A stretch of DNA of 64,000 nucleotides from Acidobacteriota bacterium (GTDB taxonomy: Bacteria > Acidobacteriota > Terriglobia > Terriglobales > Acidobacteriaceae), in contig QIAM01000061.1 in assembly GCA_003225555.1 (NCBI GenBank), positions 1-64,000 of the forward strand. The letters run 5' to 3'. Below, piece by piece: positions 54,221-63,283 of this stretch. The translations under genes were made by a program, and so were the position numbers. Position 1 is the stretch's first letter. The number at the start of each line of letters is the position of its first letter. The notes beneath the pieces were generated by a model that was not told the origin of the DNA, searched no databases, and worked only from the letters and a program-made list of their open reading frames with translations.

Positions 54221-55843
54221 CTACTTCTTCGCCACCAACTCCCTAGCCCGACTCAGCTCCGGACGCCTCGAACTCCCGCCATCGCAGACCTTCAGCAGGA
54301 GCGCATAGTACTCCGCCGCTTCAGTCTGCTTGCCCGCTTCCTCCGCCGCGCGCGCGGCGCCATAAAGCCCGTTAAAACGGTTCGGACTCATCTTCAAGTC
54401 GGTCTGATACTCCGCCAGCGCCTGCTGCGGACGCTTTGCCGCCAGCAGAATCTCGGCGATCATTTCGCGCGTAGGAATCCCCTGCGGCTCCTCGCCCAGC
54501 GAATCTTCCTTGTCGGCCATGGGACGCAGCATCTCAACCGCATCGTCATACTTGCCGTCAGCGAACGCGAGCCATGCCTCGGCCTGTTTGCGATCGGTTT
54601 CGACCGCCTCGGCAAAGTCTTTCTTCTTCTCCGCCACCAGTTTCTGATGAATGCCTTCGATCGCTGCAATATCCTTACGCACCACCTCCGCTTTGCCCAG
54701 ATGGGCGGCCCCAATCGCCTGCGACCAATAGCCTGCGGATTCCTCCGCAGTTCCGGGAACTGCGACCGGAGTCAGCGCCGCCGCCGTAGTCCAGTCATGA
54801 AGCTCGACGGGATACAACGCCTCAAAGTGCGCCAGCGTGGCCAGATGCGGATCGAATCCTATCCCGTACATGTCGTGCATCGCGGGCATGGCCTTGATTT
54901 CATCCATCAGGGCCTTGGCGTCCGACTCGCGTCCGCTCTGCAGGTAGGCATAGAAGAGGAAATCCATGGCGTGGAATTGATGTCCTGCACCGCCCATGTG
55001 CATCGCGGCCGTCTTGCGCGTGGCGGCGATCGAAGCAAGGTTGGAGTTAATGTCGTCCTGCCACAGACCAACGCGGGCGAAAATGTGCGAAGGCATGTGC
55101 AGGGCGTGCGGAGCCGCAGGCGCAACCTGCGCGTATCGTCGCGCGGCGGGAATGCCGAGCTGCGCCAGCTGCGGCTTGTCGTAGCTGTGGATCAGGTAGT
55201 GTGCAACTCCTGGATGATCGGGCTCAGTAGCGAACAGTTTTTCCAGCACGGCGGCTGCTTGCCTGCGTTTGGCGAACGTTGCGTCCTCGTGCGGGTCGGA
55301 GGCGAGCAGGGACAGCGCATAGAACGCCGCGGCTTCGTGATCGTCGGGATATGAGTCGTACACCTTCTTCATCGCGTCGGAATAAGCCTGGGCGCGAGCC
55401 TCGTGGTTGAGTTTTTTCGAGTTCCCGTAAAACGCGTGCATAGCCGCGATGTAAGCGCGTTCGCGGGCGCTCGCCTTGCGTTGGTTCCTCTCCGCCTGCC
55501 GAACTTCATTCCAGCCGTGCTTGATGACCTTCGCGTCAGGCTGGTTCCAGTGTTGGTGCCACAGGCTCATAGCGACGCCCCAATGCGCCATGGCGCAGCG
55601 TGGATCGTCCTTGGCGATCTGGACGAACTCCTTTTCCGCCTCCTCATACCAGAACGAATGCAGCAACGCGACCCCACGCTCAAACCGCTTCTGCACCGCT
55701 GCGCCGCACGAAATGGCAAAGTGCACGGTGCCTAACTGCGTGGCAGCGACATCCTCATGGTGATGGTGTCCTTGCTCATCATCAGCAAGGGTGGCGAATG
55801 GAAAGAGGAAGAAGACAGGCAGTATCCAGACAACACGTTTCAT
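54221..55843 (-). CDS. Exported TPR-repeat protein, paralogue of the 29.8-kb protein
   Basis: 540 residues. Signal peptide RVVWILPVFFLFPFATLAD, then a His-rich run (EQGHHHHEDV) at the mature N-terminus. Repeats follow the same pattern as the 547-residue protein at 29843: RFERGVALLHSFWYEEAEKE, DDPRCAMAHWGVAMSLW, HYLIHSYDKPQLAQLGIPAA and PHALHMPSHIFARVGLW. Both are on opposite strands and in different contexts, so they are dispersed paralogues. Function unknown; a metal role is possible because of the His-rich start and the conserved HMPxHI motif. Confidence 0.8.
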   Translation of the reverse strand: MKRVVWILPVFFLFPFATLADDEQGHHHHEDVAATQLGTVHFAISCGAAVQKRFERGVALLHSFWYEEAEKEFVQIAKDDPRCAMAHWGVAMSLWHQHWNQPDAKVIKHGWNEVRQAERNQRKASARERAYIAAMHAFYGNSKKLNHEARAQAYSDAMKKVYDSYPDDHEAAAFYALSLLASDPHEDATFAKRRQAAAVLEKLFATEPDHPGVAHYLIHSYDKPQLAQLGIPAARRYAQVAPAAPHALHMPSHIFARVGLWQDDINSNLASIAATRKTAAMHMGGAGHQFHAMDFLFYAYLQSGRESDAKALMDEIKAMPAMHDMYGIGFDPHLATLAHFEALYPVELHDWTTAAALTPVAVPGTAEESAGYWSQAIGAAHLGKAEVVRKDIAAIEGIHQKLVAEKKKDFAEAVETDRKQAEAWLAFADGKYDDAVEMLRPMADKEDSLGEEPQGIPTREMIAEILLAAKRPQQALAEYQTDLKMSPNRFNGLYGAARAAEEAGKQTEAAEYYALLLKVCDGGSSRRPELSRARELVAKK

Positions 55844-55929
55844 GAGAACCCCACTGAGAGGCGAGTCTAGTATCAGCGGGAATCCAGGTCAAACTCGCCA
55901 GTTGCGCAGGTTCAATTTTCGAGAGATGG

Positions 55930-55992
55930 CGTCATCCTCAGCGCAGCCGTTTTCAGGCGGAGCGAAGAACCTGCCCTGAGCGAAGTCGAAGG
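55930..55992 (+). repeat. Composite of two dispersed repeats (copy 3)
   Basis: CGTCATCCTCAGCGCAGCCG with TTTTCAGGCGGAGCGAAG (55930-55967) belongs to the ~48-bp family; CTGCCCTGAGCGAAGTCGAAGG (55971-55992) belongs to the 22-bp family and differs from it by one base. The two are fused here. Confidence 0.7.
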
Positions 55993-56126
55993 GATCTGGC
56001 GCATATCCGCTCGGGCATGTCGGCTAACTGAACGACCAAAGGCGGCGTGATTTGTTGATGTTCAAATAATTGCGAGTCCCGAACCAACCTCCAGTACGGC
56101 CGCCAACCTCTTGCCGCACTTTTCTC

Positions 56127-58667
56127 TTACTCCATGCGCAGAGCTTTCATAGGTTCGATGCTGGCTGCCCGTCTTGCCGGAATAAGTCCCGCCACGCCGG
56201 CAAATGTGGAGAGCAACAACACCGCGGCCACCAACGTAAAAGGATCATAAGTACGCACGCCAAAGAGCTGATTTGCCATCAAGCGTCCGCCAAGCAGAGC
56301 AAAGGGAATGCCGATAGCCAGCCCGAGTACCACCTGCAACGACGCAGCCCGCAGCACCAGAGCGAGGACATTTCCACGATTGGCCCCTAAAGCCATACGC
56401 ACCCCGATTTCGCTGGTCCGTCGCGCCACAGAGTAGGAGGTAATGCCATACAGCCCCACCGATGCCAGCACCAGGGCCAGCAATCCAAAAAGCGTAGTGA
56501 GGCGCGAAATGAGCCGTTCCTGATTGAAGTTTCCGGCGACCTGATAATCCAGTGACTTGAAATCGATCATGGTCAGATTGGGATTGACATTCGCCAGCGT
56601 ATGACGAGCCAGGGATTGGACTCCCGCGGCATCGCCGGAATATAGGATTGTGATGGAATTGGGAAACAGGGAACGAGTCTCCGCGGTGATAGCGCTGCGC
56701 TCCTGGAGTGCAGTATTCAACTGGGATAACGGACGGAAGTACATGGGCCGCGCCGGGTCGCGCGGGTTGGTGTATTTCGCGGCAGCAACAACCCCAACAA
56801 TTTCATAGTTGCCCGCATACTTCTGGTCAAATGTTCCGAAATGTCGCCCGATCGGGTCTTCGTTGGGGAAGAACTTCTTGACGAAAGTCTGGTTCACAAC
56901 TGCAACCATGAGCGAACTGGCCGTATCTTGCGCGGTAAAACCCCGGCCACGAATGATGGGTTGGCCGATCGTCTCCAAGAAATGCGGACTCACCCGGTCC
57001 CACGACGAGCCGATATTGTCCTCGGGGCCGGGTGCTGCCCGGCCTTGGACATAGACAGCCTCGCCCCAGTTGTTGCCCTCGAGTGTGCTGTAAAGAGCCA
57101 GCCCCACACTCTGCACACCGGGTAGAGTCGAGAATTCCTGCTCCAGTCGCTCACTGAGTGCAGAAACCCGACTAATCGTATAGCCCGCTCCCGCCGGATC
57201 AAAATGGAATACGTGGCGGTTTGCCGTCGCGATTCCGAAGTTTTGATGTTCGAGATGGCGCAAGCTCTGCATGAGCAAGCCTGCGCCGACCAGCAGCACC
57301 AGAGAAAGTGCTGCCTGAACTACGATCAGCGACTTCTGCGGCAGGGAGGCATGATCCCTCGTGGCGCGATTCACTCCATGCAGGGCTTCGGCAGGATCGG
57401 AGTGGGACGTGATCCAGGCAGGCACAACGCCGAATACGATTCCAGTGAACAGCGAAAGAACAAAAGCGAAGGCCAGCACAACCGGCGAGGGGCTGGCGTG
57501 AATGGGAAGCATGGTCGCGTCAGGGAAGGCGAGAGCCAGAATCATCCGGGCTCCCGCATACGCCATCACGATGCCCAAAATTCCGCCGGCACAGCTCAGC
57601 AGGACACTTTCCACCAGCATCTGCCTGATCAAGCGGGATCGGGCCGCCCCCAGCGCCATGCGAATCGAAGTCTCCGCCCTCCGCGTCGCGCCCTTAGCCA
57701 GTAGGAGATTCGCTATATTGGCGCATGCCACCAGCAGGACTAGTGCGGAGATCGCCATCAGCAGGTGGAGACCGCTGCCCGCCTCTTGCTGTAGGTTCTG
57801 CACGCCTGCCCCGCCAGGAGCCAACACCACGTGCTGCTTGGGGATTTCCTTGTCATTCCCATTGATCGTGTATGCCGGGATCGTCGCCAGCCATTGGCGA
57901 AGCGTATTGGAAAGTTTGGCTTGCAGGCTGCCGATATTGACCCCTGGTTTGACGCGCCCGAGCGCATAAAGCCAATTCGTGTCGGGCTGTTTGAGAATAC
58001 TGGTTTCGCCTTCCAGGACAGGCTCGGCATTGAGCGGAAGCCACAGCGCCGGCGGATTACTGTTAATCCGGTCGCCAAAGAATCCGGCAGGAGCGATTCC
58101 AACAATAGTTACGGGATGGTTCTGAACGTAAAACGTCGATCCCACAATGGCTGGGTCGGCAGCATGGGTGGTCTGCCATGCCTCATAGCTGAGAACCGCG
58201 ACCGGAGCCGCTCCCGGCTGGTCGTCGGCGGCTTGAACCACGCGCCCGGCACAGGCGCCTAAACCGAACGTCGAAAAATAGTTGCCCGATACATATTCGG
58301 TTCGCTCCGCCTTGGGCAAGCCGGAGCCACTTCGAACATTCATCATGTTCTGTCCGGACTGGAAGGCTGCCAGTTGCTCGAACTCGGGCGCAGAGTCTTT
58401 GAGTTGCAGATAAAGATCATAAGAAAACAAGTCGAAATCGCCGTTGTCGCCCACAAAGCCGCCATTCACACAGCAATCGTCCGTGTCACCGATACGGTAG
58501 AGACTCGCAGGATTGGCAACTGGCAGCACCTTCAGAAGAACCGCGTGGACAAGAGTGAATATCGCGGTGTTCGCTCCGATACCGAGCGAGATGGTGAGGA
58601 TCACGGTGGCGGTAAAACCAGGTGACTTCTGGAACTGGCGCAGCGCAACTTTGACGTCCTGCATCAT
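56127..58667 (-). CDS. ADOP-type ABC permease (acidobacterial duplicated orphan permease)
   Basis: 846 residues carrying two FtsX-like halves, each with a membrane block and a MacB-core periplasmic region, in one chain. N-terminal part: DVKVALRQFQKSPGFTATVI and LTISLGIGANTAIFTLVHAV; middle: LLVACANIANLLLAKGATRR and AETSIRMALGAARSRLIRQM; end: RRTSEIGVRMALGANRGNVL and GLIPARRAASIEPMKALRME. ADOP proteins are named after acidobacteria, where they occur in many copies usually without an ATPase neighbour, as here. Role unknown, probably linked to export or signalling across the inner membrane. It is the strongest lineage marker in the window. Confidence 0.93.
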   Translation of the reverse strand: MMQDVKVALRQFQKSPGFTATVILTISLGIGANTAIFTLVHAVLLKVLPVANPASLYRIGDTDDCCVNGGFVGDNGDFDLFSYDLYLQLKDSAPEFEQLAAFQSGQNMMNVRSGSGLPKAERTEYVSGNYFSTFGLGACAGRVVQAADDQPGAAPVAVLSYEAWQTTHAADPAIVGSTFYVQNHPVTIVGIAPAGFFGDRINSNPPALWLPLNAEPVLEGETSILKQPDTNWLYALGRVKPGVNIGSLQAKLSNTLRQWLATIPAYTINGNDKEIPKQHVVLAPGGAGVQNLQQEAGSGLHLLMAISALVLLVACANIANLLLAKGATRRAETSIRMALGAARSRLIRQMLVESVLLSCAGGILGIVMAYAGARMILALAFPDATMLPIHASPSPVVLAFAFVLSLFTGIVFGVVPAWITSHSDPAEALHGVNRATRDHASLPQKSLIVVQAALSLVLLVGAGLLMQSLRHLEHQNFGIATANRHVFHFDPAGAGYTISRVSALSERLEQEFSTLPGVQSVGLALYSTLEGNNWGEAVYVQGRAAPGPEDNIGSSWDRVSPHFLETIGQPIIRGRGFTAQDTASSLMVAVVNQTFVKKFFPNEDPIGRHFGTFDQKYAGNYEIVGVVAAAKYTNPRDPARPMYFRPLSQLNTALQERSAITAETRSLFPNSITILYSGDAAGVQSLARHTLANVNPNLTMIDFKSLDYQVAGNFNQERLISRLTTLFGLLALVLASVGLYGITSYSVARRTSEIGVRMALGANRGNVLALVLRAASLQVVLGLAIGIPFALLGGRLMANQLFGVRTYDPFTLVAAVLLLSTFAGVAGLIPARRAASIEPMKALRME

Positions 58668-58855
58668 GAGCGAATCCTCAGTTCAATTCCCGGCAACGAA
58701 GTTCGGTAAGCGCCGGCACGCAAGCCTTTGCCTGTGGTCAAAGCGTCGAGTAATGGACGGGAGGATACAGCAAGGGTAAGCGGAGGCGCTAATGGGCGAG
58801 GCTTAAGGGCGATGGAGCTCTCGAGCAACCAGACTCCGGTGCCCTAGCAGAATGG

Positions 58856-58890
58856 AAAAAGGCCGGGCTGACAACAACCAGCCCAGCCAA
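58856..58890 (-). terminator. Rho-independent terminator of the small-protein cluster
   Basis: On the minus strand GGCTGGGCTG, an 8-base loop, CAGCCCGGCC (10-bp stem, one G-T pair) and TTTTT. It lies just downstream of the 66-residue gene ending at 58905. Confidence 0.75.
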
Positions 58891-58904
58891 GAGGAAGCTG
58901 CAAC

Positions 58905-59105
58905 TTAAGCGGCCTTGCGCTCCGGTTTCGATTCCTCAAGCAGTTCCGGATAATGCCTTACTAAAAAAGCCATTCGCAGGCGCAGGTCTTCGGTGTCCGA
59001 GGTTACAACGGAATGCAATGTTGCTACGAGGTCGCTGAATCGCTCCGGGTCTTGTTCCGCAGCCAGCTTTCCACAGATAAGGCGGATGAGGTCCGTATCG
59101 AACAT
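58905..59105 (-). CDS. Small helical protein, unknown
   Basis: 66 residues, MFDTDLIRLICGKLAAEQDP followed by ERFSDLVATLHSVV. Pattern L-x-K-L-x-A-E-x-D-x4-F-x2-LV also occurs in the 63-residue neighbour (59214-59406), so the two are tandem paralogues. Such tiny soluble helical proteins recur in acidobacterial genomes, but no role is known to me. Followed by a clear terminator. Confidence 0.6.
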   Translation of the reverse strand: MFDTDLIRLICGKLAAEQDPERFSDLVATLHSVVTSDTEDLRLRMAFLVRHYPELLEESKPERKAA

Positions 59106-59213
59106 AAGGATTACAAAACTCTGAGCGGAAAGCGGCGCGGGCTAAGAATGTCAGAATCGGAAAGTCAGCTCGATACAGTACTTGCTGTATTTTAACTCGC
59201 GAGAGAAGCGGCG

Positions 59214-59406
59214 CTATACATCGGGTGGGCCACTGCCAGGTCCCTTGGAGTGTAGCCGCTCCCCGTCCAGCAACTCCGTTGAACTCCTTGACGAGAGCGG
59301 TAAATTTGTTGTGGTCTTCCTCAGCAGAGAGTTTGGAGGCCAGTTCCCGCAAGCGTTGCCTGTGGTTGTTCTCCACTTGCATACCTGCAGTCTCCTCCCC
59401 GTTCAT
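59214..59406 (-). pseudogene. Small helical protein, single-base frameshift
   Basis: Starts MNGEETAGMQVENNHRQRLR at 59406 and runs through ELASKLSAEEDHNKFTALVK to EFNGV. There an extra G (59271) breaks the frame; omitting it gives the continuation LDGERLHSKGPGSGPPDV and a stop at 59214. The unshifted frame instead runs on for about 110 meaningless codons. With the correction the protein is 63 residues and paralogous to the 58905 gene. It starts two bases after the stop of the upstream 59-residue gene. Confidence 0.55.
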
Positions 59407-59407
59407 T

Positions 59408-59587
59408 TCAGAACGCTCCGTCTCTTTCCCCCGACAGTTGCTTGGCTGCCAACTTCCGCACATGTTCGATGTGCTCACGCAATGCGGAACGCAGTTCTTC
59501 CATAGCGTTTGGGAATTGGGTGTCGTCGGAGGCTACCGCCTCGGTACACAGGTTTCGGATACGGTCTTCCAGGTGATGGGAGGGCAC
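59408..59587 (-). CDS. Small helical protein, unknown
   Basis: 59 residues from GTG 59587: MPSHHLEDRIRNLCTEAVAS, then AMEELRSALREHIEHVRKLA. GGAG lies 8 bases upstream. It is helical and charged, resembling small acidobacterial proteins with an LRxALxEHI pattern. It opens a cluster of three small genes on one strand, ending at the terminator at 58856-58890. Confidence 0.6.
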   Translation of the reverse strand: MPSHHLEDRIRNLCTEAVASDDTQFPNAMEELRSALREHIEHVRKLAAKQLSGERDGAF

Positions 59588-59741
59588 CCGTCAGGCTCCT
59601 ACAGGGCCCCTGTGGTTTTCTATACAGTGTTTAATGTATGCGAATGGCACACCGGTTCTAGCCTGAAGTGCGAGCAAAAGGCAAAAGGCCGCGGGCCGCT
59701 TGGGAGGTCAGCGAGCTGTCCCGTTTGAATGCGGGTGTTAA

Positions 59742-59951
59742 CTAGTGGGCGCCGTGGGTGCCTTCCCGCAGGTGCAACCTGAGGATGTAGCACTCTTCGT
59801 GTATGGCGTGGCCATCCTCGTCAGTCTTGGCTGACTCTAGGGGTACGTCCTTGTTGCAGACGGGGCAGTACGGCCGTTCTTGTGTTTGAAGCTTCAGGCA
59901 GGGATGGAGCAGCGGTGTGCTGACGCCATGACTGCGATGCATCTGCTTCAT
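59742..59951 (-). CDS. Small Cys/His-rich protein, probable zinc binder
   Basis: 69 residues. ERPYCPVCNKDVPLESAKTD and GHAIHEECYILRL contain CPVC plus a later His-x-x-Cys set that could hold one zinc ion. Similar tiny proteins are widespread in acidobacteria, function unknown. It lies near the small-protein cluster on the same strand, with 154 bp in between. Confidence 0.6.
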   Translation of the reverse strand: MKQMHRSHGVSTPLLHPCLKLQTQERPYCPVCNKDVPLESAKTDEDGHAIHEECYILRLHLREGTHGAH

Positions 59952-60306
59952 TGGAACAATAGCAATTTGGGGGGAGGGCTATGTATACCCTTTTACCTCG
60001 CTGGTTAAATGAAAGTCAGTCCGCTAACGCACAAAAGGACAAGAAACTTAGGGAGGCCACAGCGGGCTCACATGCCGACAGCCGAATCTGTTAAGAGGTA
60101 CGCCTCTCGCGTATGGCACTCCGGTGCCATTACATTTAGCTAGTGGAAAGCTCTAGAGTTGTGCGGTTTGGACCGGGCCGAATGAACTCGCCGGTGGCCT
60201 GATCCATGCGTTCCCCGACAGTCTCGGTGCGAGCCTCCCCAAGTAGCTATCGCGCAAAGACGACGTAAGCCTTTTCTTGTCGGGACTGACAAATTGCCAT
60301 TCTTGC
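59952..60306. other. Intergenic region upstream of the Flp pilin, two small hairpins
   Basis: No gene seen in 355 bases. GAGG-TACG-CCTC (near 60095) and TGGCAC-TCCG-GTGCCA (60114-60129) are small perfect stem-loops. They could be a leader structure for the pilin gene, but nothing matches a riboswitch I can name. Confidence 0.4.
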
Positions 60307-60471
60307 ATGCGCCGCGTTCTGCACAAGGCAGTCTCGGACGACTCCGGCCAGGACATCGCTGAATATGCGGTGATGGCCGCAGTCATGATCACGGTTGTCC
60401 TGGGCATCCTGGCCCTCGTCGGCGTCAATGCCAGTCAGGTCTTTTTCCAGGTCCAACACGCTCTCCACTAG
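60307..60471 (+). CDS. Flp/Fap-type pilin
   Basis: 54 residues: a short basic leader, then DDSGQDIAEYAVMAAVMITV followed by VLGILALVG. Glu five residues into the hydrophobic segment (DIAEYAV) is the class hallmark, cleaved by a TadV-type prepilin peptidase before the hydrophobic stretch. No tad/cpa assembly genes are near. The ATG at 60307 fits the usual short leader. Confidence 0.8.
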   Translation: MRRVLHKAVSDDSGQDIAEYAVMAAVMITVVLGILALVGVNASQVFFQVQHALH

Positions 60472-60593
60472 AGCCCGCCTTCGACGTTTAGCAAGCCAAA
60501 AACTGTAGCCGAGCGAGGCCAAGCCTTGACCGGGACGCCAATCCGGTGCCAGCATAGAAATTCCTCACAATTTACGCGTCAACCCACGGGGAC

Positions 60594-61091
60594 ATGCCGG
60601 ACGCACCAAACCAAGACCTGCTTGAGGCTCTGCTGGACTCCTGGGACCGGAACAACACCATCTTGCTCAACCTGCTCCGCGCCCTCCCGGAAGGCGGGCT
60701 GGAGGCCAGGGCGATGGAGGGCAGCCCATCCATCGCGCAGCTGTTCACACACATTCACTTTGTACGACTTGTGTTCGTCTCAGAGGACGCCCCCGAGTTC
60801 GCCAGACCCCTGCCTGAGGAAGAGTGGGTGGTCGAGCGTGACCGCAGTCGCATCGCGCAGATGCTGAAAGACAGCGCCCAGACAGTGCGGGACGTCGTAA
60901 AGAGCAGGGTAGAGGCAGGCCGCGACATGAACCTTCACTACGACCACCCGATCCTCCTGCTCCAGCACATGCTCTGGCACGAGGGCTACCACCACGGTCA
61001 GATCAAGCTCGCCCTTAAGCTGACAGGCCGCCCAATGACCGATGAGCAAGCCGGGCCGCTCACCTGGCACATCTGGATGCGCAAGAAGTGA
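60594..61091 (+). CDS. DinB-family protein
   Basis: 165 residues, DinB/YfiT-like fold with metal histidines in IAQLFTHIHFVRLVFV and HMLWHEGYHHGQIKLALKLT. Distinct from the DinB protein at 29158. Function unknown; such proteins are thiol transferases or resistance enzymes in other bacteria. Lies between the pilin and the broken transposase. Confidence 0.85.
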   Translation: MPDAPNQDLLEALLDSWDRNNTILLNLLRALPEGGLEARAMEGSPSIAQLFTHIHFVRLVFVSEDAPEFARPLPEEEWVVERDRSRIAQMLKDSAQTVRDVVKSRVEAGRDMNLHYDHPILLLQHMLWHEGYHHGQIKLALKLTGRPMTDEQAGPLTWHIWMRKK

Positions 61092-61242
61092 GCGGTCGGC
61101 TTGGCATATAACCCGCCCAACGTTTGAGGTGATACGCCCGATGTTCCGCCGATTATTGTTGAAGTATCGCCATAGATGGGATGAGAAGGTCGATCCCCGA
61201 TCACGGATGGCGTTAAGCTACCGGTGATCAACGCACTCTACG

Positions 61243-62489
61243 GTGCAATCACAGTGGATAAGGAGATCGACCTTGAAGAAGCGTAACAATTCTGCAAAGG
61301 AGAGTGAACCGACATCGAAGCGGGCGAAGTCGCGGGGGCTAGTGCAGCGGAATACGAAGGAAGTGCTGGCGGAGTTGGTGGGGAAACTGAGGGAAAAGCT
61401 GGATCCGAAACTTGGAGCAGCCAGAGCAGGAGAAGAGCATCGGCGAGGATGGCTTGGCCCCAATCTCGACCGTCTGACGGTAGGAGTGGATCTGGGAGAC
61501 CAATGGAGCCATTAGTGCATTGTGGGTCTGGAAGGAGAAACGCTGGCGGAAGGACAGGTGCGGACGACGCAGCAGGACATTGCCGAGTTCTTTCAAGCAT
61601 TGAATGCGGCGCGCGTAGTGGTGGAAGTGGGGACACACTCCGCCTGGGTGCGGGAAGTCATCTGCGGTTACGGGCACGAAGTGCTAGTGGCCAACCCGCG
61701 CTTAATGGAGGGGTCGAGGCGTCGCAAGCGTAAGAATGATCGAATCGATGCGAACAAGTTGGCGCGGTTGGGGCGTGTGGATCCGCAATCGTTGCACCCG
61801 ATGCAGCACCGCAGTGCGGAAGTGCGGCAGGACCTAGTGATGCTACGAGCCCGCGATGCGTTGGTGGCGGCGCGGACCGAACTGATCAACGCCACGCGAG
61901 GACTGGTAAAGAGTATGGGTAGGCGGCTCCCCAAGTGTTCCAGCCCGAGCTTTGCACAAAAGGTAGAGGAGCCGGTTCCCGCCGAGATACGCGAAGCCCT
62001 GCTGCCGCTGGTGCGCATGACAGCGGCGCTGAGTGATTGCATCGAGGGGGATGACGAGAAGATGGAGAAGCTAGCCAGCGAGCAGTATGGGCATACGGCG
62101 TTATTGCGGCAGGTGAAAGGGGTGGGGCCGATCACATCGCTGGCCTACGTCTTGACCTTGGAGAATCCGGAACGATTCGTGAAGAGTCGGGATGTGGGAC
62201 CCTATCTGGGATTAGTACCGAAGCAGGAAGACTCGGGGGAGAGCCAGCCGCAATTAGGAATCAGCAGAGCGGGGGACACGATGGTGCGCCGGCTGCTGGT
62301 GGGGAGCGCGCAGTATATCCTGGGCCATTCGGGCCCGACCCGGACTTACGACGGTATGGGCTGCGGCTATGTGAGCGCGGCGGGAAGAATGCGAAGAAGA
62401 GAGCGGCGGTAGCAGTGGCGCGCAAGTTGGCGGTGTTACCATGGCATGTCAGCGACGACAGTGCAAGCGGCGGCTGCGTAGCCGGCTAG
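61243..62489 (+). pseudogene. IS110-family transposase, disabled by one stop codon and one frameshift
   Basis: DEDD-type transposase fold: LTVGVDLGDQWSH near the N-terminus is the first catalytic Asp region, and KNDRIDANKLARLG and VKGVGPITSLAYVLTLENPE belong to the transposase_20 C-terminal domain. TAG at 61513-61515 interrupts the frame where relatives have a Tyr or Cys, and the frame then continues. Near 62326 a missing T shifts the tail; the corrected frame reads DLRRYGLRLCERGGKNAKKR and AAVAVARKLAVL to a stop at 62489. The element is inactive unless mended by a functional copy. No terminal inverted repeats are expected in IS110, and I did not resolve the ends. Confidence 0.85.
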
Positions 62490-63021
62490 GAGAAAGGGAA
62501 GACACCGAAAGCGAGAGAACGATTCCAAGCGATTGGTTAGGAAAGACAGAATCAGACAGCAGACAGGAGTTGATGGCCGGGAACCAAAGGCTTTCCAGAA
62601 GATTTTGGCAGACAACGACATCCAGCGCCTTGTTCGGGTAACTGCGTAGTGAGTGCTGGTCTATCTGGTCTATTAAGATCGCGCCATAGATGGCAGCCCC
62701 AACAATCCCAGGTCTGTCACGGTAGTGATGGACCTGGGTTTAAATCGGACCCCAAAGTGCACCGGGCCCAGAAGCGGCCCCATTCAGAGTGCGGATAGAA
62801 GCATGGCAGCGGTGGTTGGCATCGACCAGGGTTTCTCGTAGGACTTGGTTGGAAGCGGAGCAACGATGTTCTGTGACCGAAACGAAAAGATGAATGGCTG
62901 AGAATGCCAGAGGCGGAGTTTGGCTCACCACGAGAGAGTGCTCGAGAAAAGTAACCCCACTCCACTAAGGAACGAAGCTCAACTGAACTGCGTTTCACTT
63001 CGTTCCGAGTTCGATTGTGAA
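62490..63021. other. Region after the IS110 remnant, no gene seen
   Basis: No convincing gene. CCCAGGTC-TG-TCAC-GGTA-GTGA-TG-GACCTGGG (62707-62738) is a long stem with one symmetric interruption. The region may contain decayed mobile DNA. Confidence 0.4.
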
Positions 63022-63093
63022 GTAACTTGGGGAGCTGTCAAGGGTCGAGATGAACGTCCCCTTCGGGGCGCCCTTGACAGCTCCCCAAGTTAC
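63022..63093. repeat. Perfect 23-bp inverted repeat with a short loop (MITE-like)
   Basis: Arms 63022-63044 and 63071-63093 are exact reverse complements (GTAACTTGGGGAGCTGTCAA, then GGG). The 26-base loop contains a small GTCCCCTTCGGGGCG hairpin. The outer GTAA...TTAC ends look like transposon termini (for example IS66-like); no target duplication is visible. Confidence 0.75.
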
Positions 63094-63283
63094 CACCGGA
63101 GGTCTATGCAGCTCGGAAAAAAACCAATAAGGATGGCCGCCACGTCGGCCTTGACTTTTACGACCTTCTCCTAGAAGTACTCATTGACCCGGATCGCCCA
63201 ATTTTCAGTGAGTGTAAACGCCTTGATCGTCAACAAGCCAAGAAACAGAGTCTATGGCAGGAAATATTGGAGGGCCGTATGGT
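63077..63283 (+). other. Open remnant without a start, unrecognised
   Basis: An open frame begins right after a stop inside the inverted repeat: LPPEVYAARKKTNKDGRHVG, then LDFYDLLLEVLIDPDRPIFS and ECKRLDRQQAKKQSLWQEIL. It looks protein-like, but no start codon or domain is recognised; it may be the tail of an insertion-element gene cut by the repeat. It runs into the converging secreted-protein gene. Confidence 0.3.

Noticed and set aside
59952..60306. Possible c-di-GMP riboswitch before the Flp pilin
   Set aside because: Two small hairpins and a CGCAAAG stretch are present, but the conserved core of the GEMM motif is not in the right order.
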